DNA of 64,000 bases, taken from the NCBI RefSeq assembly GCF_030718085.1, contig NZ_JAVAJF010000002.1:372001-436000 (forward strand), given 5' to 3'. Position numbers and translations under genes: made by a program. This DNA is from Marinobacter sp. MDS2 (GTDB taxonomy: Bacteria > Pseudomonadota > Gammaproteobacteria > Pseudomonadales > Oleiphilaceae). Of this stretch, positions 1-8,880 are shown piece after piece (within the stretch, counting starts at the first letter, position 1; every line of letters starts with the position of its first letter). The notes below the pieces were generated by a model. The model was given only the letters and a program-made list of their open reading frames with translations, had not been told where the DNA came from and ran no database searches.

Positions 1-454
1 CCTGCGCGGTAACACCGTGATGAAAGGGTACCTGAAGAACCCGACAGCGACGGAAGAAGCGTTCCGTGGTGGCTGGTTCCATACCGGTGACCTGGCGGTC
101 TGGCACGAAGACGGTTACCTGGAAATCAAGGATCGTCTCAAAGACATCATTATTTCCGGTGGCGAGAATATTTCCACCATCGAGGTGGAAGACACTCTGT
201 ACCGGCATCCCGCTGTGATGGAAGCGGCCGTTGTCGCGCGGCCTGATGAAAAATGGGGCGAAACACCTTGTGCGTTCGTGACCCTGAAGCCAGAAGCCGG
301 AGATGTCTCTGAAGACGACATCATCAGCTTCTGCCGCGAACATCTGGCTCGCTTCAAGGTGCCCAAAACGGTGATATTCACTGATCTGCCCAAGACCTCG
401 ACCGGCAAAATCCAGAAGTTTGTGCTTCGGGATCAGGCCAAAGAGCTGAACTGA
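1..454 (+). CDS. Acyl-CoA synthetase (AMP-dependent ligase), C-terminal part
   Basis: The gene is cut by the left edge; the reading frame is open from base 2. About 150 residues remain, covering the end of the AMP-binding domain and the mobile C-terminal domain of an ANL-superfamily acyl-CoA synthetase. Visible are GWFHTGD (ATP ribose-binding Asp), the hinge region [13 protein letters not shown], and [11 protein letters not shown] near the C-terminus, whose lysine is the adenylation-step catalytic lysine of the family. These enzymes activate a carboxylic acid to acyl-AMP and then acyl-CoA. The substrate cannot be read from this fragment; similar marine proteins are annotated as medium/long-chain fatty-acid or methylmercaptopropionate CoA ligases. 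The next gene begins about 95 bases downstream. Confidence 0.9.
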   Translation, partial: LRGNTVMKGYLKNPTATEEAFRGGWFHTGDLAVWHEDGYLEIKDRLKDIIISGGENISTIEVEDTLYRHPAVMEAAVVARPDEKWGETPCAFVTLKPEAGDVSEDDIISFCREHLARFKVPKTVIFTDLPKTSTGKIQKFVLRDQAKELN

Positions 455-465
455 TCAGACCATAA

Positions 466-485
466 GCTGCGCCGCCCGGCGCAGC
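466..485 (+). terminator. GC-rich hairpin after the acyl-CoA synthetase
   Basis: A near-perfect inverted repeat (GCTGCGCCG / CGGCGCAGC) begins 12 bases after the stop codon. It has no T-run, so it may protect the mRNA 3' end or assist Rho rather than act as an intrinsic terminator. Confidence 0.4.
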
Positions 486-547
486 CAAACCTCAACACAA
501 AAACAACATGAGTTGGCGCCCGTTACGGTGTGCCCGGAGGTATTGTT

Positions 548-1924
548 ATGCAACTTTTACAGAGAAAAAATGGCGAAGAGCAGCCGTACTGGCCGGCTGG
601 CCCCTTCAAGGTTCGATTGCCTTTTGTTCACTATCGGTGGGAATTCGCGGAGATGGTGCAGGCTTTGATCATGTTCGTGGTCAGTCTTGCCATGATTCCA
701 CTCCTTGAAAAATATCTGGGCGTTCCCTACGACGTAGCCTTGGCCTACGTGGTGATCTGCGGCATCGGTTTCATGCTGCCTGCGTTGTTGGGTGTGCCGC
801 TGGTACCGGGCTGGATTACGCCGGGGATCCCTGTGGTGCTGTTGTTCCTGTCGGATTACGAGCCCGGCCCCGAAGCCATTCAGGCGTTGTTTGCGCTGCA
901 GTTTCTGGTATTCCTGATCTTCCTGATCCTGGGTGTGACTCGCCTCGGCAGTAAACTGGTGGAGTGGATACCCCGTTCCATGAAAGGCGGCATCATCATT
1001 GGCGCCGGTATCGCGGCTCTAATGGGCGAAATTGAAGCGGGTGGACGACTGGCCAATACGCCGATCTCACTGATTGTCGGTGGTTTGGTGTGTCTGTACC
1101 TGATGTTCTCGGTTTCGTTCAAAGGTTTTGTCGACAAGAGTGCACTGGCCCGCAAGATTGCCAATTACGGCATGGTGCCGGGTATGGTTGTGGCGATTCT
1201 GGTGGGCTTTGCGACCGGTGAATACGACGTGCCGGATGTGCAGTGGGGGATCACCAAGCCCGCGTTTGATCAGCTTTGGAACTACCTGCCATTCACCGTT
1301 GGCTTTCCGGATATGAATGTCTTCTTGTATGCCATTCCGACGGCGGTGATTGCCTACGTTATCGCGTTTGGCGACATAGTAGTGGGGCAGTCGTTGATGA
1401 GTCGTGTGGATCATCTGCGAAAAGATGAGGACATCGATAACAGCATTGATCGGGCTCACCTCGTGACTGCACTTCGTAATGGTGGCCACGCATTCTTCGC
1501 ACCGTATCCCGGCCTGGCTGGCCCGATCTGGACGGCCGTCACCGCCACCATGGCTGAGCGCTACAAGTATGGCCGTAATGCGATGGATTCCATCTACAGC
1601 GGTGGCGGTACTTTTTGGATTACCGGCTTCATTGCTCTGTTTGTACTGCCTTTGGTGAGCTTCTTTCAGCCAGTATTGCCAATCGCCTTGTCGTTGACTC
1701 TGTTGCTGACCGGTTACATCTGTTTGATGGTGGGCCTTGAGCAGCTTGAGAACAACACCGAGCGCGGCATTGCCGGCACCATGGGCGTAGTGCTCGCGGT
1801 TTACGGTGCAGGCTGGGGATTGGCGACCGGTGCTGTGTTGTATTTCCTGATCGAGCGTACCCGCCTGCTGGGCTTCACCTCGGATCCGGAAGCACCCGGC
1901 GCTGAAGTAGCCGACGAACACTGA
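548..1924 (+). CDS. Multi-pass membrane permease, NCS2/SulP-like, substrate unknown
   Basis: The protein has 458 residues and about 12 hydrophobic segments, starting near residue 35 and ending near 440, with a short charged C-terminus. Its length, segment spacing and glycine-rich stretches (for example MKGGIIIGAGIAALMGEIEAGG around residues 140-160) suggest the UraA/SulP transport fold, but I recognise no substrate signature. The ATG at 548 is chosen because GGAGG at 536-540 lies 7 bases upstream; an in-frame start at 530 would leave this Shine-Dalgarno inside the gene. It stands alone between the acyl-CoA synthetase and a strong terminator. Uracil/xanthine-type or anion transport are both possible. 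Confidence 0.6.
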   Translation: MQLLQRKNGEEQPYWPAGPFKVRLPFVHYRWEFAEMVQALIMFVVSLAMIPLLEKYLGVPYDVALAYVVICGIGFMLPALLGVPLVPGWITPGIPVVLLFLSDYEPGPEAIQALFALQFLVFLIFLILGVTRLGSKLVEWIPRSMKGGIIIGAGIAALMGEIEAGGRLANTPISLIVGGLVCLYLMFSVSFKGFVDKSALARKIANYGMVPGMVVAILVGFATGEYDVPDVQWGITKPAFDQLWNYLPFTVGFPDMNVFLYAIPTAVIAYVIAFGDIVVGQSLMSRVDHLRKDEDIDNSIDRAHLVTALRNGGHAFFAPYPGLAGPIWTAVTATMAERYKYGRNAMDSIYSGGGTFWITGFIALFVLPLVSFFQPVLPIALSLTLLLTGYICLMVGLEQLENNTERGIAGTMGVVLAVYGAGWGLATGAVLYFLIERTRLLGFTSDPEAPGAEVADEH

Positions 1925-1972
1925 TCCTGGCGCCGTTGCTATCAACGGCGGCATCAACCCCTGTGTGTCCTT

Positions 1973-2001
1973 GGGAGGCCTTCGTGCCTCCCTTTTTTTT
2001 T
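1973..2001 (+). terminator. Rho-independent terminator after the permease gene
   Basis: Stem GGGAGGC / GCCTCCC with a 6-base loop is followed by nine T. A second perfect hairpin, CGCCGTTG-CTAT-CAACGGCG, lies just before it at 1931-1950. Confidence 0.9.
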
Positions 2002-2115
2002 GGCCCCTTCTGGCGGCTGCATTGTTGTTATGCCTGTGTGACACTACCTCCCTTAAAATAATGATAAGAAAAGGCATGCCGTGATCAAGGTAGCCTGAAT
2101 CTGGAGGTGTGTAGT

Positions 2116-3066
2116 ATGCGCGTTGGCTTAATTGTTGATTCAGCCTGTGATTTGCCCCATGAATTTGCCACCAAACACGATCTGTTTATTCTGCCGGTAA
2201 CCGCCATCATTAATGGCGAGACCTACATAGATACTCACGATCCGGCATTGACTCAGCAGTTTTATAAGAGTGGCCTGTTGGAAAAAGGGCACCATGCCGA
2301 AACAGAAGCTTTTTCGGTTAAACAGATTCACGATCTGTTTATGGAAAAGATCGTCACTGAATACGATATCGCCATTTGTGAAACCGTTACGCGCAGTCGC
2401 AGCCAGATTTATCAAAATGCCAGTGATGCAATGCACTCGGTCATGGCGAACTACCAGGTTGCCCGTGAGGCATCCGGTCGGCCGGGCAAGTTTTCCATGC
2501 GGGTCATTGATAGCAAGCAGATTTTTGCGGGCCAAGGGTTGTTAGCGGCTCATACGCTAAAACGAATAGAGCAAAAAGCCTCCAAAAATGCCTTGAAATA
2601 CGAAGTTGAAACGTTTGCAGATAATATTTACACCTGTGTTATTCCGCGGGATATCCACTACATTCGCGAACGAGCCCGACGTCGAGGCGATAAAAGTGTT
2701 TCGGCCGTTGCTGCGTTTTTGGGGAAGGCTTTAAATCTGACTCCCGTGATTTTCGGGCAAGGGGCGGAAGGTAAGCCGGTGGCGAAAACCTTTAATTTCG
2801 ATGTGGCCGTCGAGAGAGTCATGAATTATGCCATCGCCCGCATTGAAGCGGGGTTGCTAACGCCCTACCTGAGCATGTCCTGTGGGTTAAGCTGGGATGA
2901 AATCGAAGCACTGCCGGGGCTGGATCGTCTTCGCGAAACCTGCGAGCGTAATAATGTAGAGTTGTTGCTGTCGCAAATGGGCATTACCAGTTCGATATAT
3001 GTCGGCCCGGGAAGCATCTGCCTGTGTTTGGCGGCCGAACCCCATGAATTTCAGGACTACCAGTAA
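2116..3066 (+). CDS. DegV family fatty-acid-binding protein
   Basis: The N-terminus MRVGLIVDSACDLP is the hallmark start of DegV proteins, which hold a fatty acid between two alpha/beta domains; in Gram-positive bacteria they serve as FakB subunits of fatty acid kinase. The length (316 aa) is slightly above the usual 280-290. A middle region (VIDSKQIFAGQGLLA, residues about 137-151) matches the family's lipid-proximal segment. ATG 2116 is used because GGAGG at 2103-2107 is 8 bases upstream. The next gene starts 2 bases after the stop, so the two are probably co-transcribed. No FakA kinase is in the window, so the role here is open. Confidence 0.85.
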   Translation: MRVGLIVDSACDLPHEFATKHDLFILPVTAIINGETYIDTHDPALTQQFYKSGLLEKGHHAETEAFSVKQIHDLFMEKIVTEYDIAICETVTRSRSQIYQNASDAMHSVMANYQVAREASGRPGKFSMRVIDSKQIFAGQGLLAAHTLKRIEQKASKNALKYEVETFADNIYTCVIPRDIHYIRERARRRGDKSVSAVAAFLGKALNLTPVIFGQGAEGKPVAKTFNFDVAVERVMNYAIARIEAGLLTPYLSMSCGLSWDEIEALPGLDRLRETCERNNVELLLSQMGITSSIYVGPGSICLCLAAEPHEFQDYQ

Positions 3067-3068
3067 TA

Positions 3069-4112
3069 ATGGATGACACCCCTATGACCAAATCTACGCC
3101 AGATCTAGCCGACAAGCTCTTTGAGGCCCACGTTAAACATGAGTTGTCGTCTCTGAAAGGCGCAAAGCTGACCAGGTTTCTGGAAACCGAAGTGGATGAG
3201 CTGCTTGATCACGCAGGCACCGTTACGCTGGAACAGCTCGTCAGCGCGGAGCAGGTGATGGGGGTGATTCGTCGTGTTGTGGTGAACATGGAGCTGGACG
3301 CAGGCATACCGGAACTGGCGGGTGAAATGGCTGCGAAGGTGACCAATGCACCGGTGCAGGCCGACACCACGTTGGGCGAAATACTGTCGCGAGAACAAGC
3401 TGCCGCTTTTGTGGAGGAGGCACTGGAGCTCCGACAGCAGCGCGAACGCTTTATTGCTGAAATTATGGCGCACCCGGTTTACCAGGAGCTTGTCTCTAAT
3501 GTGGTGTACCACGGTCTGGTCAATTATCTTTACGAAGATAACTTGTTGACCCGCTCCGTGCCGGGTGTCGGTTCGATGATGAAGTTTGGCAAGAAGGTGG
3601 CCAACAAAGCCGTGCCGGGTTTGGATGAAACCTTCGAACGGCGCATCAAGGCCTGGTTGTCTGATAGCTTGCCAGGGTTAATAACCCGAAGTGAGCAGTT
3701 TCTGCAGAAAGCCCTGACGGACGACGAACTTCGGGACAGTGTGATGGCGGCCTGGGTTTCAGTCGAGGGCACCACGATCGCGGAGTTGAACGAGGGTTTG
3801 GGTGACGTACGGCTTCAGGAATTTGTGGTGCTGGGTTACGAGTTTTGGCTGAGTTTCCGGAAAACGCCGTATTTCGAAGGGTGTGCAGCCGCTGTGGTGG
3901 AACATCTCTACGAGAAATATGGCAGCGTGCCAGTTTTGGATTTGTTGCAGGATTTAGGGGTCACTCGTGAAGTGATCGTGACCGAACTCAAGGAGCTCAT
4001 TCTGCCTATGGTGGATGTCTTGCGAGCGGAGGGTTATCTGGAAGCTTTGTTGCGAAGACGGCTGGGCGCGTTTTATCGCTCAGCGGCGGCCAGGAAGTTG
4101 CTGGCAGAATAG
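3069..4112 (+). CDS. Conserved hypothetical protein, helical
   Basis: I do not recognise this 347-residue protein. It appears soluble and almost entirely alpha-helical, with no signal peptide and no cysteine pattern. A basic, glycine-containing central stretch (around residues 155-180, GVGSMMKFGKKVANKAVPG) resembles an amphipathic membrane-contact segment. It begins 2 bases after the DegV stop codon and ends at a strong bidirectional terminator, so it forms a two-gene unit with the DegV-type lipid-binding protein; a role in lipid handling is only a guess from that pairing. ATG 3069 is the first start; ATG 3084 is an alternative, and neither has a strong ribosome-binding site. Confidence 0.75.
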   Translation: MDDTPMTKSTPDLADKLFEAHVKHELSSLKGAKLTRFLETEVDELLDHAGTVTLEQLVSAEQVMGVIRRVVVNMELDAGIPELAGEMAAKVTNAPVQADTTLGEILSREQAAAFVEEALELRQQRERFIAEIMAHPVYQELVSNVVYHGLVNYLYEDNLLTRSVPGVGSMMKFGKKVANKAVPGLDETFERRIKAWLSDSLPGLITRSEQFLQKALTDDELRDSVMAAWVSVEGTTIAELNEGLGDVRLQEFVVLGYEFWLSFRKTPYFEGCAAAVVEHLYEKYGSVPVLDLLQDLGVTREVIVTELKELILPMVDVLRAEGYLEALLRRRLGAFYRSAAARKLLAE

Positions 4113-4144
4113 CTGTCAGCGGCAGGCGGGTTTCCTCAGCACAC

Positions 4145-4182
4145 AAAAAAGGCCGGAAGACATTCATCTTCCGGCCTTTTTT
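4145..4182. terminator. Bidirectional terminator between convergent genes
   Basis: A 16-bp perfect stem (AAAAAAGGCCGGAAGA and its complement) with loop CATTCA separates the unknown gene (+) from fdxA (-). Both strands end in T6, so it can serve both genes. Confidence 0.93.
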
Positions 4183-4202
4183 GTGTGGGGTACCGGCTGG
4201 AA

Positions 4203-4526
4203 TCAGCGCTCCAGATACTGAAGCTTGTCGGTTTTTCCGTCCCATTCTTCCGCGTCTGGCAGCGGGTCTTTCTTTTCAGTGATGTTCGGCCACTTGCCAG
4301 CGAGATCGGCGTTGATCTCTACGAAAGCTTCCTGGCCCGCAGGCAGTTCGTCTTCCGAGAAGATAGCTTCTGCCGGGCACTCTGGTTCGCACAGGGCACA
4401 GTCAATGCACTCGTCCGGGTCGATAACCAGAAAGTTGGGGCCTTCGTAGAAGCAGTCTACCGGGCAGACTTCTACACAGTCGGTGTATTTGCACTTGATG
4501 CAGTTATCAGTAACGATAAACGCCAT
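4203..4526 (-). CDS. fdxA: Seven-iron ferredoxin FdxA
   Basis: This 107-residue ferredoxin matches the FdxA/ferredoxin I family. By analogy with Azotobacter FdI, C9, C17 and C50 should hold a [3Fe-4S] cluster, and C21, C40, C43 and C46 a [4Fe-4S] cluster; all are present in [17 protein letters not shown] and [12 protein letters not shown]. It is a low-potential electron carrier in the cytoplasm. The start at 4526 (MAFIVTDN) is the universal family start; a longer in-frame ORF is not used. fdxA beside mutS is a conserved Pseudomonas-type arrangement. The predicted 5' leader contains a 14-base perfect complement to the Fur-linked small RNA at 26.7 kb (see 4557-4570), suggesting post-transcriptional iron control. 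Confidence 0.95.
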   Translation of the reverse strand: MAFIVTDNCIKCKYTDCVEVCPVDCFYEGPNFLVIDPDECIDCALCEPECPAEAIFSEDELPAGQEAFVEINADLAGKWPNITEKKDPLPDAEEWDGKTDKLQYLER

Positions 4527-4556
4527 AGTCGGATCCCTGGTTCGTAGAACAATCAA

Positions 4557-4570
4557 TCTCATCAGGAGCT
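4557..4570 (-). promoter_or_regulatory. Candidate sRNA-binding site in the fdxA leader
   Basis: The fdxA-sense (minus) strand reads AGCTCCTGATGAGA, which is perfectly complementary over 14 bases to TCTCATCAGGAGCT of the predicted small RNA at 26733-26819 (bases 26774-26787). It lies 31-44 bases upstream of the fdxA ATG and downstream of the predicted promoter, so it would be in the transcript. Pairing is an inference from sequence alone. Confidence 0.55.
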
Positions 4571-4606
4571 CGGTAAAATCGGCCCCATTCTTAATTTATG
4601 CGCGAT

Positions 4607-4635
4607 ATTGTAGGGAGCGCCCTTGCCAGCCGCAA
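4607..4635 (-). promoter_or_regulatory. Predicted sigma-70 promoter of fdxA
   Basis: On the minus strand, TTGCGG (4635-4630), a 17-base spacer and TACAAT (4612-4607) form a plausible -35/-10 pair. Transcription would start near 4600, giving a leader of about 74 bases that contains the candidate sRNA site. Confidence 0.45.
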
Positions 4636-4687
4636 GCCTCAGACCGCTATAACCTTATTACTTAGGTCAAGTTAGCGTTTATTCCCG

Positions 4688-7324
4688 CTAGTTTCTCAGC
4701 AACGCTTTGAGTTCGTACAGCTGATTGAGCGCGTCTCGCGGGCTCAGGCCGTCAACATCCAGCTTCTGCAAAGCCCGTTCAACATCGCTGGGTTCCATGC
4801 TGGCGAACATGTCGCTCTGGAACGCGCCGTGGTCAGAGGCGCTTGGTGCCGGAGCTTGGACGGGGGCAGGCTCGGATTTCCGAATCTCCGCCGCCGGGGC
4901 GGCGCTGCCTTCCAGATGCGCCAGCTGGGTTTTTGCGTGTTGAATAACGTCTTGAGGTACACCCGCAAGCTTGGCAACTTGAAGGCCGTAGCTCTGGCTT
5001 GCCGGGCCGTCATGGACGTTGTGCAGGAACACGATGCTGTCGTCGTGCTCGGTTGCTGTCAGGTGCACGTTGACGGCGTGCTCCAGGTCTTCGGCCAACT
5101 GAGTCAGCTCAAAGTAATGGGTCGCGAACAAGGTGTAGCACCGGATTTCTTTGGCCAGGTGTTCAGCGGTGGCCCAGGCCAGTGACAAGCCATCAAAGGT
5201 GCTGGTGCCTCGGCCTACTTCGTCCATCAGCACCAGGCTGTGTTCGGTAGCGTTGTGCAGGATGTTAGCCGTTTCCGTCATTTCCACCATAAAGGTGGAG
5301 CGACCGCCGGCAATGTCATCCGATGACCCCATACGAGTGAAAATACGGTCAACCGGACCGAGCACAGCGCGGTCAGCGGGCACGAAACTGCCGGTATAGG
5401 CGAGCAGTGCAATCAGCGCAGCCTGGCGCATATAGGTCGATTTACCGCCCATGTTCGGGCCGGTGATGACCAGCATGCGACGCTTGTCGTCGATCAGCAG
5501 GTTGTTTGGCACGAACGGTTCATCCAACAGCTGCTCGACCACCGGATGGCGGCCCTCCTCGACGGTGAAGCCGGGTTCGTCGGTAAACTCCGGTGCCGTG
5601 AAGCGCAAGCTGGTGGCGCGCTCGGCAAAGTTGCTCAGTACGTCGAGTTCGGCCAGAGCCTGAGCGGCGTCCTGAAGTGGCGCCAATTGCTCGGCCACGG
5701 CTTCCAGAACTTCGTCGTATAGGCCCTTTTCCCGGGCCAGGGCGCGGCTCTTGGCGCTCAAGGCTTTATCTTCGAACTCTTTCAGCTCTGGGGTAATAAA
5801 GCGTTCCGCGTTTTTCAGGGTCTGGCGCCGGATATAGTCTGCCGGCGCCTGATCTGACTGGGCACGGCTGATTTCGATGTAGTAACCGTGTACCCGGTTA
5901 TAACCTACTTTCAGGGTGCTGATGCCGGTGCGTTCGCGCTCTCGGGTTTCCACGTCGAGCAGGTACTGGCCCGCGTTCTCACTGATGTTACGTAGCTCGT
6001 CCAGTTCCGCATCAAAACCTTCGCGAATCACGCCGCCATCACGAATCACCACCGGTGGGTTCTCGATAATGGAATGTTCAAGCAGATAAGCCAGTTCAGG
6101 GTACTCACTGACCGTGTTCGCCAGATGCGAAATGTGATCCGATTGAACGGCTTTCAGGGTTTCCTGAAGGTCGGGCAGGGCCTGAAAGGCGTCTCGCAGG
6201 CGCGCAAGGTCTCTCGGCCGCGCGGATCGCAGGGCAACGCGGGCAAGAATTCGCTCAATGTCACCAACACGCTTGAGTAGATCGTGAGTCGGCTCGTAGT
6301 GGAAACCGTCCAGTAGTGCTGCAACTGCCTGTTGACGCTGGCGGACTACATGGATGTCACGCAGGGGCCGGTTGAGCCATCGGCGCAGCTCCCGGGCACC
6401 CATGGGGGTAGCGGTGCGATCCATCACCCAGGCGAGGGTGTATTGGTGGCCGCCCATCAGGTTGGTATCGATTTCCAGATTCCGGCGGCTCGCCGCATCC
6501 AGAATCACCGCTTCTTCCCGGCGTTCCCGGGTCAGCTTGCGAATGTGGGGCAGGGCGGTGCGTTGGGTCTCGCGCGCGTACTGAAGCAAACAGCCGGCGG
6601 CGCAAACGGCTAGGTGCAGATCTTCGCAGCCAAAGCCGGTGAGATCTTTTACCTGCAACTGCTGGGTGATGATCCTGTGTGCGGTGTCCATTTCGAACAG
6701 CCATGGGCCTTGTCGGCGCACACCGGTGAAGCCTTCAAGAATCTCGCCGTAGGGGAAATCTTCGCTGATCAGTATTTCTGCGGGCCGCAGGCGCTGAAGT
6801 TCGCCCTGCAGGGCTTCCAGGCTATCAAGCTCAGACACCGCAAACCGGCCGCTTGAAATATCCAGCGAGGCAAAGCCGAACTGCTCTTTGTGGCTGAAGA
6901 TGGCGGCTAGCAAGTTGTCTCTGCGGTCTTCCAGAAAGGCTTCGTCGCTGAGGGTGCCCGGCGTAACAATGCGGACAACCTGGCGTTCTACCGGGCCTTT
7001 ACTGGTGGCGGGGTCGCCGATTTGTTCAGCAATCGCAATGGACTGGCCCGCCCGAACCATGCGCGCGATGTAGCCTTCCGCTGCGTGAAACGGTACGCCC
7101 GCCATCGGGATAGGGTTGCCACCGGATTGGCCTCGGGCGGTCAGGGTGATGTCCAGAAGCTCGGCGGCTTTCTTGGCATCGTCGTAAAACAGCTCGTAAA
7201 AGTCCCCCATGCGGTAAAACACCATCTCATTGGGGTGTTCACCTTTGATTTTGAGGTACTGCTGCATCATGGGGGTGTGCTTGGGAGATTCCTGCTTGGC
7301 CGGGTTCTTCGCGGATGCCGTCAT
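4688..7324 (-). CDS. mutS: DNA mismatch repair protein MutS
   Basis: MutS recognises mismatches and small loops and recruits MutL in an ATP-dependent way. The 878-residue protein has the N-terminal mismatch-binding domain (MMQQYLKIK, then [15 protein letters not shown] with the mismatch-stacking Phe), connector, lever and clamp regions, and the C-terminal ABC-type ATPase with Walker [10 protein letters not shown] (around residue 620), Walker [11 protein letters not shown] and FATHYFELT. The C-terminal helix-turn-helix/tetramer end ([17 protein letters not shown]) is intact. ATG 7324 is preferred: GAGG lies just upstream, and longer homologs start close to here; an in-frame start at 7375 also exists. 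It is transcribed away from recA, unlike the co-oriented Pseudomonas order as I recall it. Confidence 0.97.
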   Translation of the reverse strand: MTASAKNPAKQESPKHTPMMQQYLKIKGEHPNEMVFYRMGDFYELFYDDAKKAAELLDITLTARGQSGGNPIPMAGVPFHAAEGYIARMVRAGQSIAIAEQIGDPATSKGPVERQVVRIVTPGTLSDEAFLEDRRDNLLAAIFSHKEQFGFASLDISSGRFAVSELDSLEALQGELQRLRPAEILISEDFPYGEILEGFTGVRRQGPWLFEMDTAHRIITQQLQVKDLTGFGCEDLHLAVCAAGCLLQYARETQRTALPHIRKLTRERREEAVILDAASRRNLEIDTNLMGGHQYTLAWVMDRTATPMGARELRRWLNRPLRDIHVVRQRQQAVAALLDGFHYEPTHDLLKRVGDIERILARVALRSARPRDLARLRDAFQALPDLQETLKAVQSDHISHLANTVSEYPELAYLLEHSIIENPPVVIRDGGVIREGFDAELDELRNISENAGQYLLDVETRERERTGISTLKVGYNRVHGYYIEISRAQSDQAPADYIRRQTLKNAERFITPELKEFEDKALSAKSRALAREKGLYDEVLEAVAEQLAPLQDAAQALAELDVLSNFAERATSLRFTAPEFTDEPGFTVEEGRHPVVEQLLDEPFVPNNLLIDDKRRMLVITGPNMGGKSTYMRQAALIALLAYTGSFVPADRAVLGPVDRIFTRMGSSDDIAGGRSTFMVEMTETANILHNATEHSLVLMDEVGRGTSTFDGLSLAWATAEHLAKEIRCYTLFATHYFELTQLAEDLEHAVNVHLTATEHDDSIVFLHNVHDGPASQSYGLQVAKLAGVPQDVIQHAKTQLAHLEGSAAPAAEIRKSEPAPVQAPAPSASDHGAFQSDMFASMEPSDVERALQKLDVDGLSPRDALNQLYELKALLRN

Positions 7325-7427
7325 ATGTCCTCGGTAACTGGGGGGCAATCGTGTAAAAGGTTGGGATGTTACCACGAGCCGCTGTGGGCTCGAAGTTCCT
7401 TTCCGGGTGATTCTGATTAAACGTCGT

Positions 7428-8057
7428 TTAGTCGCTCGGAGAAATCAGCTCGGGGTGGTTTTGACTGAGGTGAAGGAGGTCTTCCGGTTCGTCCACGTCC
7501 TGTAGATACTTGCTTTCGTAGCATGTCCAGCCGAGCGCTCTGGCTCTGTTCCGGGTGATCGGTGCAACGTCCGCTGTGCTCCAGGGGATATCGGTAAACA
7601 ACGTGTGAGAAAATTGCCGTAAGCCAATCAACGCATAACCACCATCAGTGACTGGACACAAGCAGCAATCGTAGCTTTGCAGCGATTGCGCCAGCGCTTT
7701 GAGCTGATCGGCATCAAGGTCTGGGCAGTCGGTGCCGATGATCAGTACGGCTGTACTCTGAGCCAGGCCATTCCGAGCAGCGGCTGCCATGCGGGCGCCC
7801 AGATCGCCCTCCACTTGTGAGAAGCGCTCGCAGCGTTCCGCTCCCGGAAGTTCTTGCCAATAGCGGGCCGACGGATCCGGTGTGATGTGCAGTTCAACCG
7901 GTCCCAGATCGGCGGCCAAAGCTTGTTGCAGCGTTCTCTGAAACAATCGGTCGGCCAGGGCCGCAGCGTGCTGCTCGCCCAGAGCTGGAATCAGCCGGGT
8001 TTTGGCACGACCGGGCCGGGGTTCCTTGGCCATGATAAGGATTCGAACAGGCTTCAT
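7428..8057 (-). CDS. TIGR04282-type glycosyltransferase (rSAM/selenodomain-associated transferase 1)
   Basis: A 209-residue GT-A-fold nucleotidyl/glycosyltransferase-like protein. [22 protein letters not shown] is the typical N-terminal nucleotide-binding stretch of the family, GTDCPDL (around residues 105-111) is the metal-binding region, and [10 protein letters not shown] closes the domain. The family (DUF2064/TIGR04282) is named for its co-occurrence with a radical-SAM enzyme and the SelD-linked oxidoreductase domain, and is now often annotated as arsenosugar biosynthesis. ATG 8057 overlaps the stop of the upstream gene by 4 bases (ATGA), implying translational coupling to transferase 2. 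A longer in-frame start at 8159 lies inside that gene and is rejected. Confidence 0.85.
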   Translation of the reverse strand: MKPVRILIMAKEPRPGRAKTRLIPALGEQHAAALADRLFQRTLQQALAADLGPVELHITPDPSARYWQELPGAERCERFSQVEGDLGARMAAAARNGLAQSTAVLIIGTDCPDLDADQLKALAQSLQSYDCCLCPVTDGGYALIGLRQFSHTLFTDIPWSTADVAPITRNRARALGWTCYESKYLQDVDEPEDLLHLSQNHPELISPSD

Positions 8058-8761
8058 CGGTAACGCTCTGCCAGTTGTTGGGCAGGAATGCCGCGCCAGT
8101 ATGCCCACCGAAGTTGCCACATGAGCAGGATGGTTGGCCAGCTGCCGCGGGTGTCCCACCTTCGGCCGGAGGTGATCACTTTATGCCGAAGGCAAACAGG
8201 GCGACAGAGTTGCTTCAACCGTTTGCTCATCTCGATGTCTTCCATCAACGGCTGTTCAGGAAATCCGCCGGTTTGATTAAACAGTTCCCGGCTCATGAAC
8301 AAGGCTTGGTCTCCGGTCGCAATACCGCTGAATCTCGAGCGCCAGTTCATCAAGGTTGCGATAACGGGCAGCATTTTGGAGCGCCCTTCAATCACCACAT
8401 CAAAACGTCCCCACGCCGGGCCTGTGGAACTAAATATGCGAGCCAGAACGTGATCGGCATTGTCCGGTAGCCGCGTGTCGGCATGTAGAAAAAGCAAACG
8501 TTCTGCGTGGCTGGCGTGCGCGCCGGCGTTCATCTGGTTGGCACGGCCGGCTGGAGCAGTGATGACGTTGAATCCTCTTTCGCGAGCTATTGCTACGGTT
8601 TGGTCGGTGCTGCCGCCATCAACTATGACTACTTCGGCTCCCCGTTGGTGCCAATGGGTTAAATGCACCATTAGCTCGGTTAATACCGCCGCTTCGTTCA
8701 GCACTGGTACGATGATGGCGAGCTCAGGTTGAACCGTGGTGGTGCGTGGCACGTAGATCAA
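8054..8761 (-). CDS. TIGR04283-type family 2 glycosyltransferase (rSAM/selenodomain-associated transferase 2)
   Basis: This is a 235-residue GT2-fold transferase. IIVPVLNEA near residue 17 and VIVDGGSTD near 45-53 form the nucleotide-sugar site, FLHADTRLP (around 90-98) is the metal-binding DxD-like motif, and GDQALFM and GGFPEQPLMEDIEMS match the catalytic region of the TIGR04283 family. It pairs with the downstream transferase 1 through a 4-base overlap. The start is uncertain: TTG 8761 has GGAG only 3 bases away, while GTG 8752 has it 12 bases away. The two transferases plus the neighbouring SelD-type oxidoreductase suggest part of a seleno- or arsenosugar pathway, but no radical-SAM partner is in the window. 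Confidence 0.82.
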   Translation of the reverse strand: MIYVPRTTTVQPELAIIVPVLNEAAVLTELMVHLTHWHQRGAEVVIVDGGSTDQTVAIARERGFNVITAPAGRANQMNAGAHASHAERLLFLHADTRLPDNADHVLARIFSSTGPAWGRFDVVIEGRSKMLPVIATLMNWRSRFSGIATGDQALFMSRELFNQTGGFPEQPLMEDIEMSKRLKQLCRPVCLRHKVITSGRRWDTRGSWPTILLMWQLRWAYWRGIPAQQLAERYR

Positions 8762-8880
8762 ATGCTCCGTAACATGTCCGGGGGCGGGTCATAAACGATA
8801 ACCTTGTTATCTAACCAGATGGAGTCGCACTTGAGAACACCTTTGTTTGTACTGTGTCGCTGCCAATCCTCGGAGTCACT

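Noticed and set aside
1067..2077. 336-codon open frame on the minus strand opposite the permease gene
   Set aside because: It is the shadow of a well-supported membrane protein gene, has no ribosome-binding site, and its translation lacks any domain.
2050..2080. Possible Fur box upstream of degV (AATAATGATAAGAAAAG)
   Set aside because: Only the left half resembles the consensus (about 11 of 19 positions); not palindromic.
3241..3423. Small minus-strand ORFs within the unknown gene at 3069-4112
   Set aside because: Short, proline/arginine-rich shadow frames without ribosome-binding sites.
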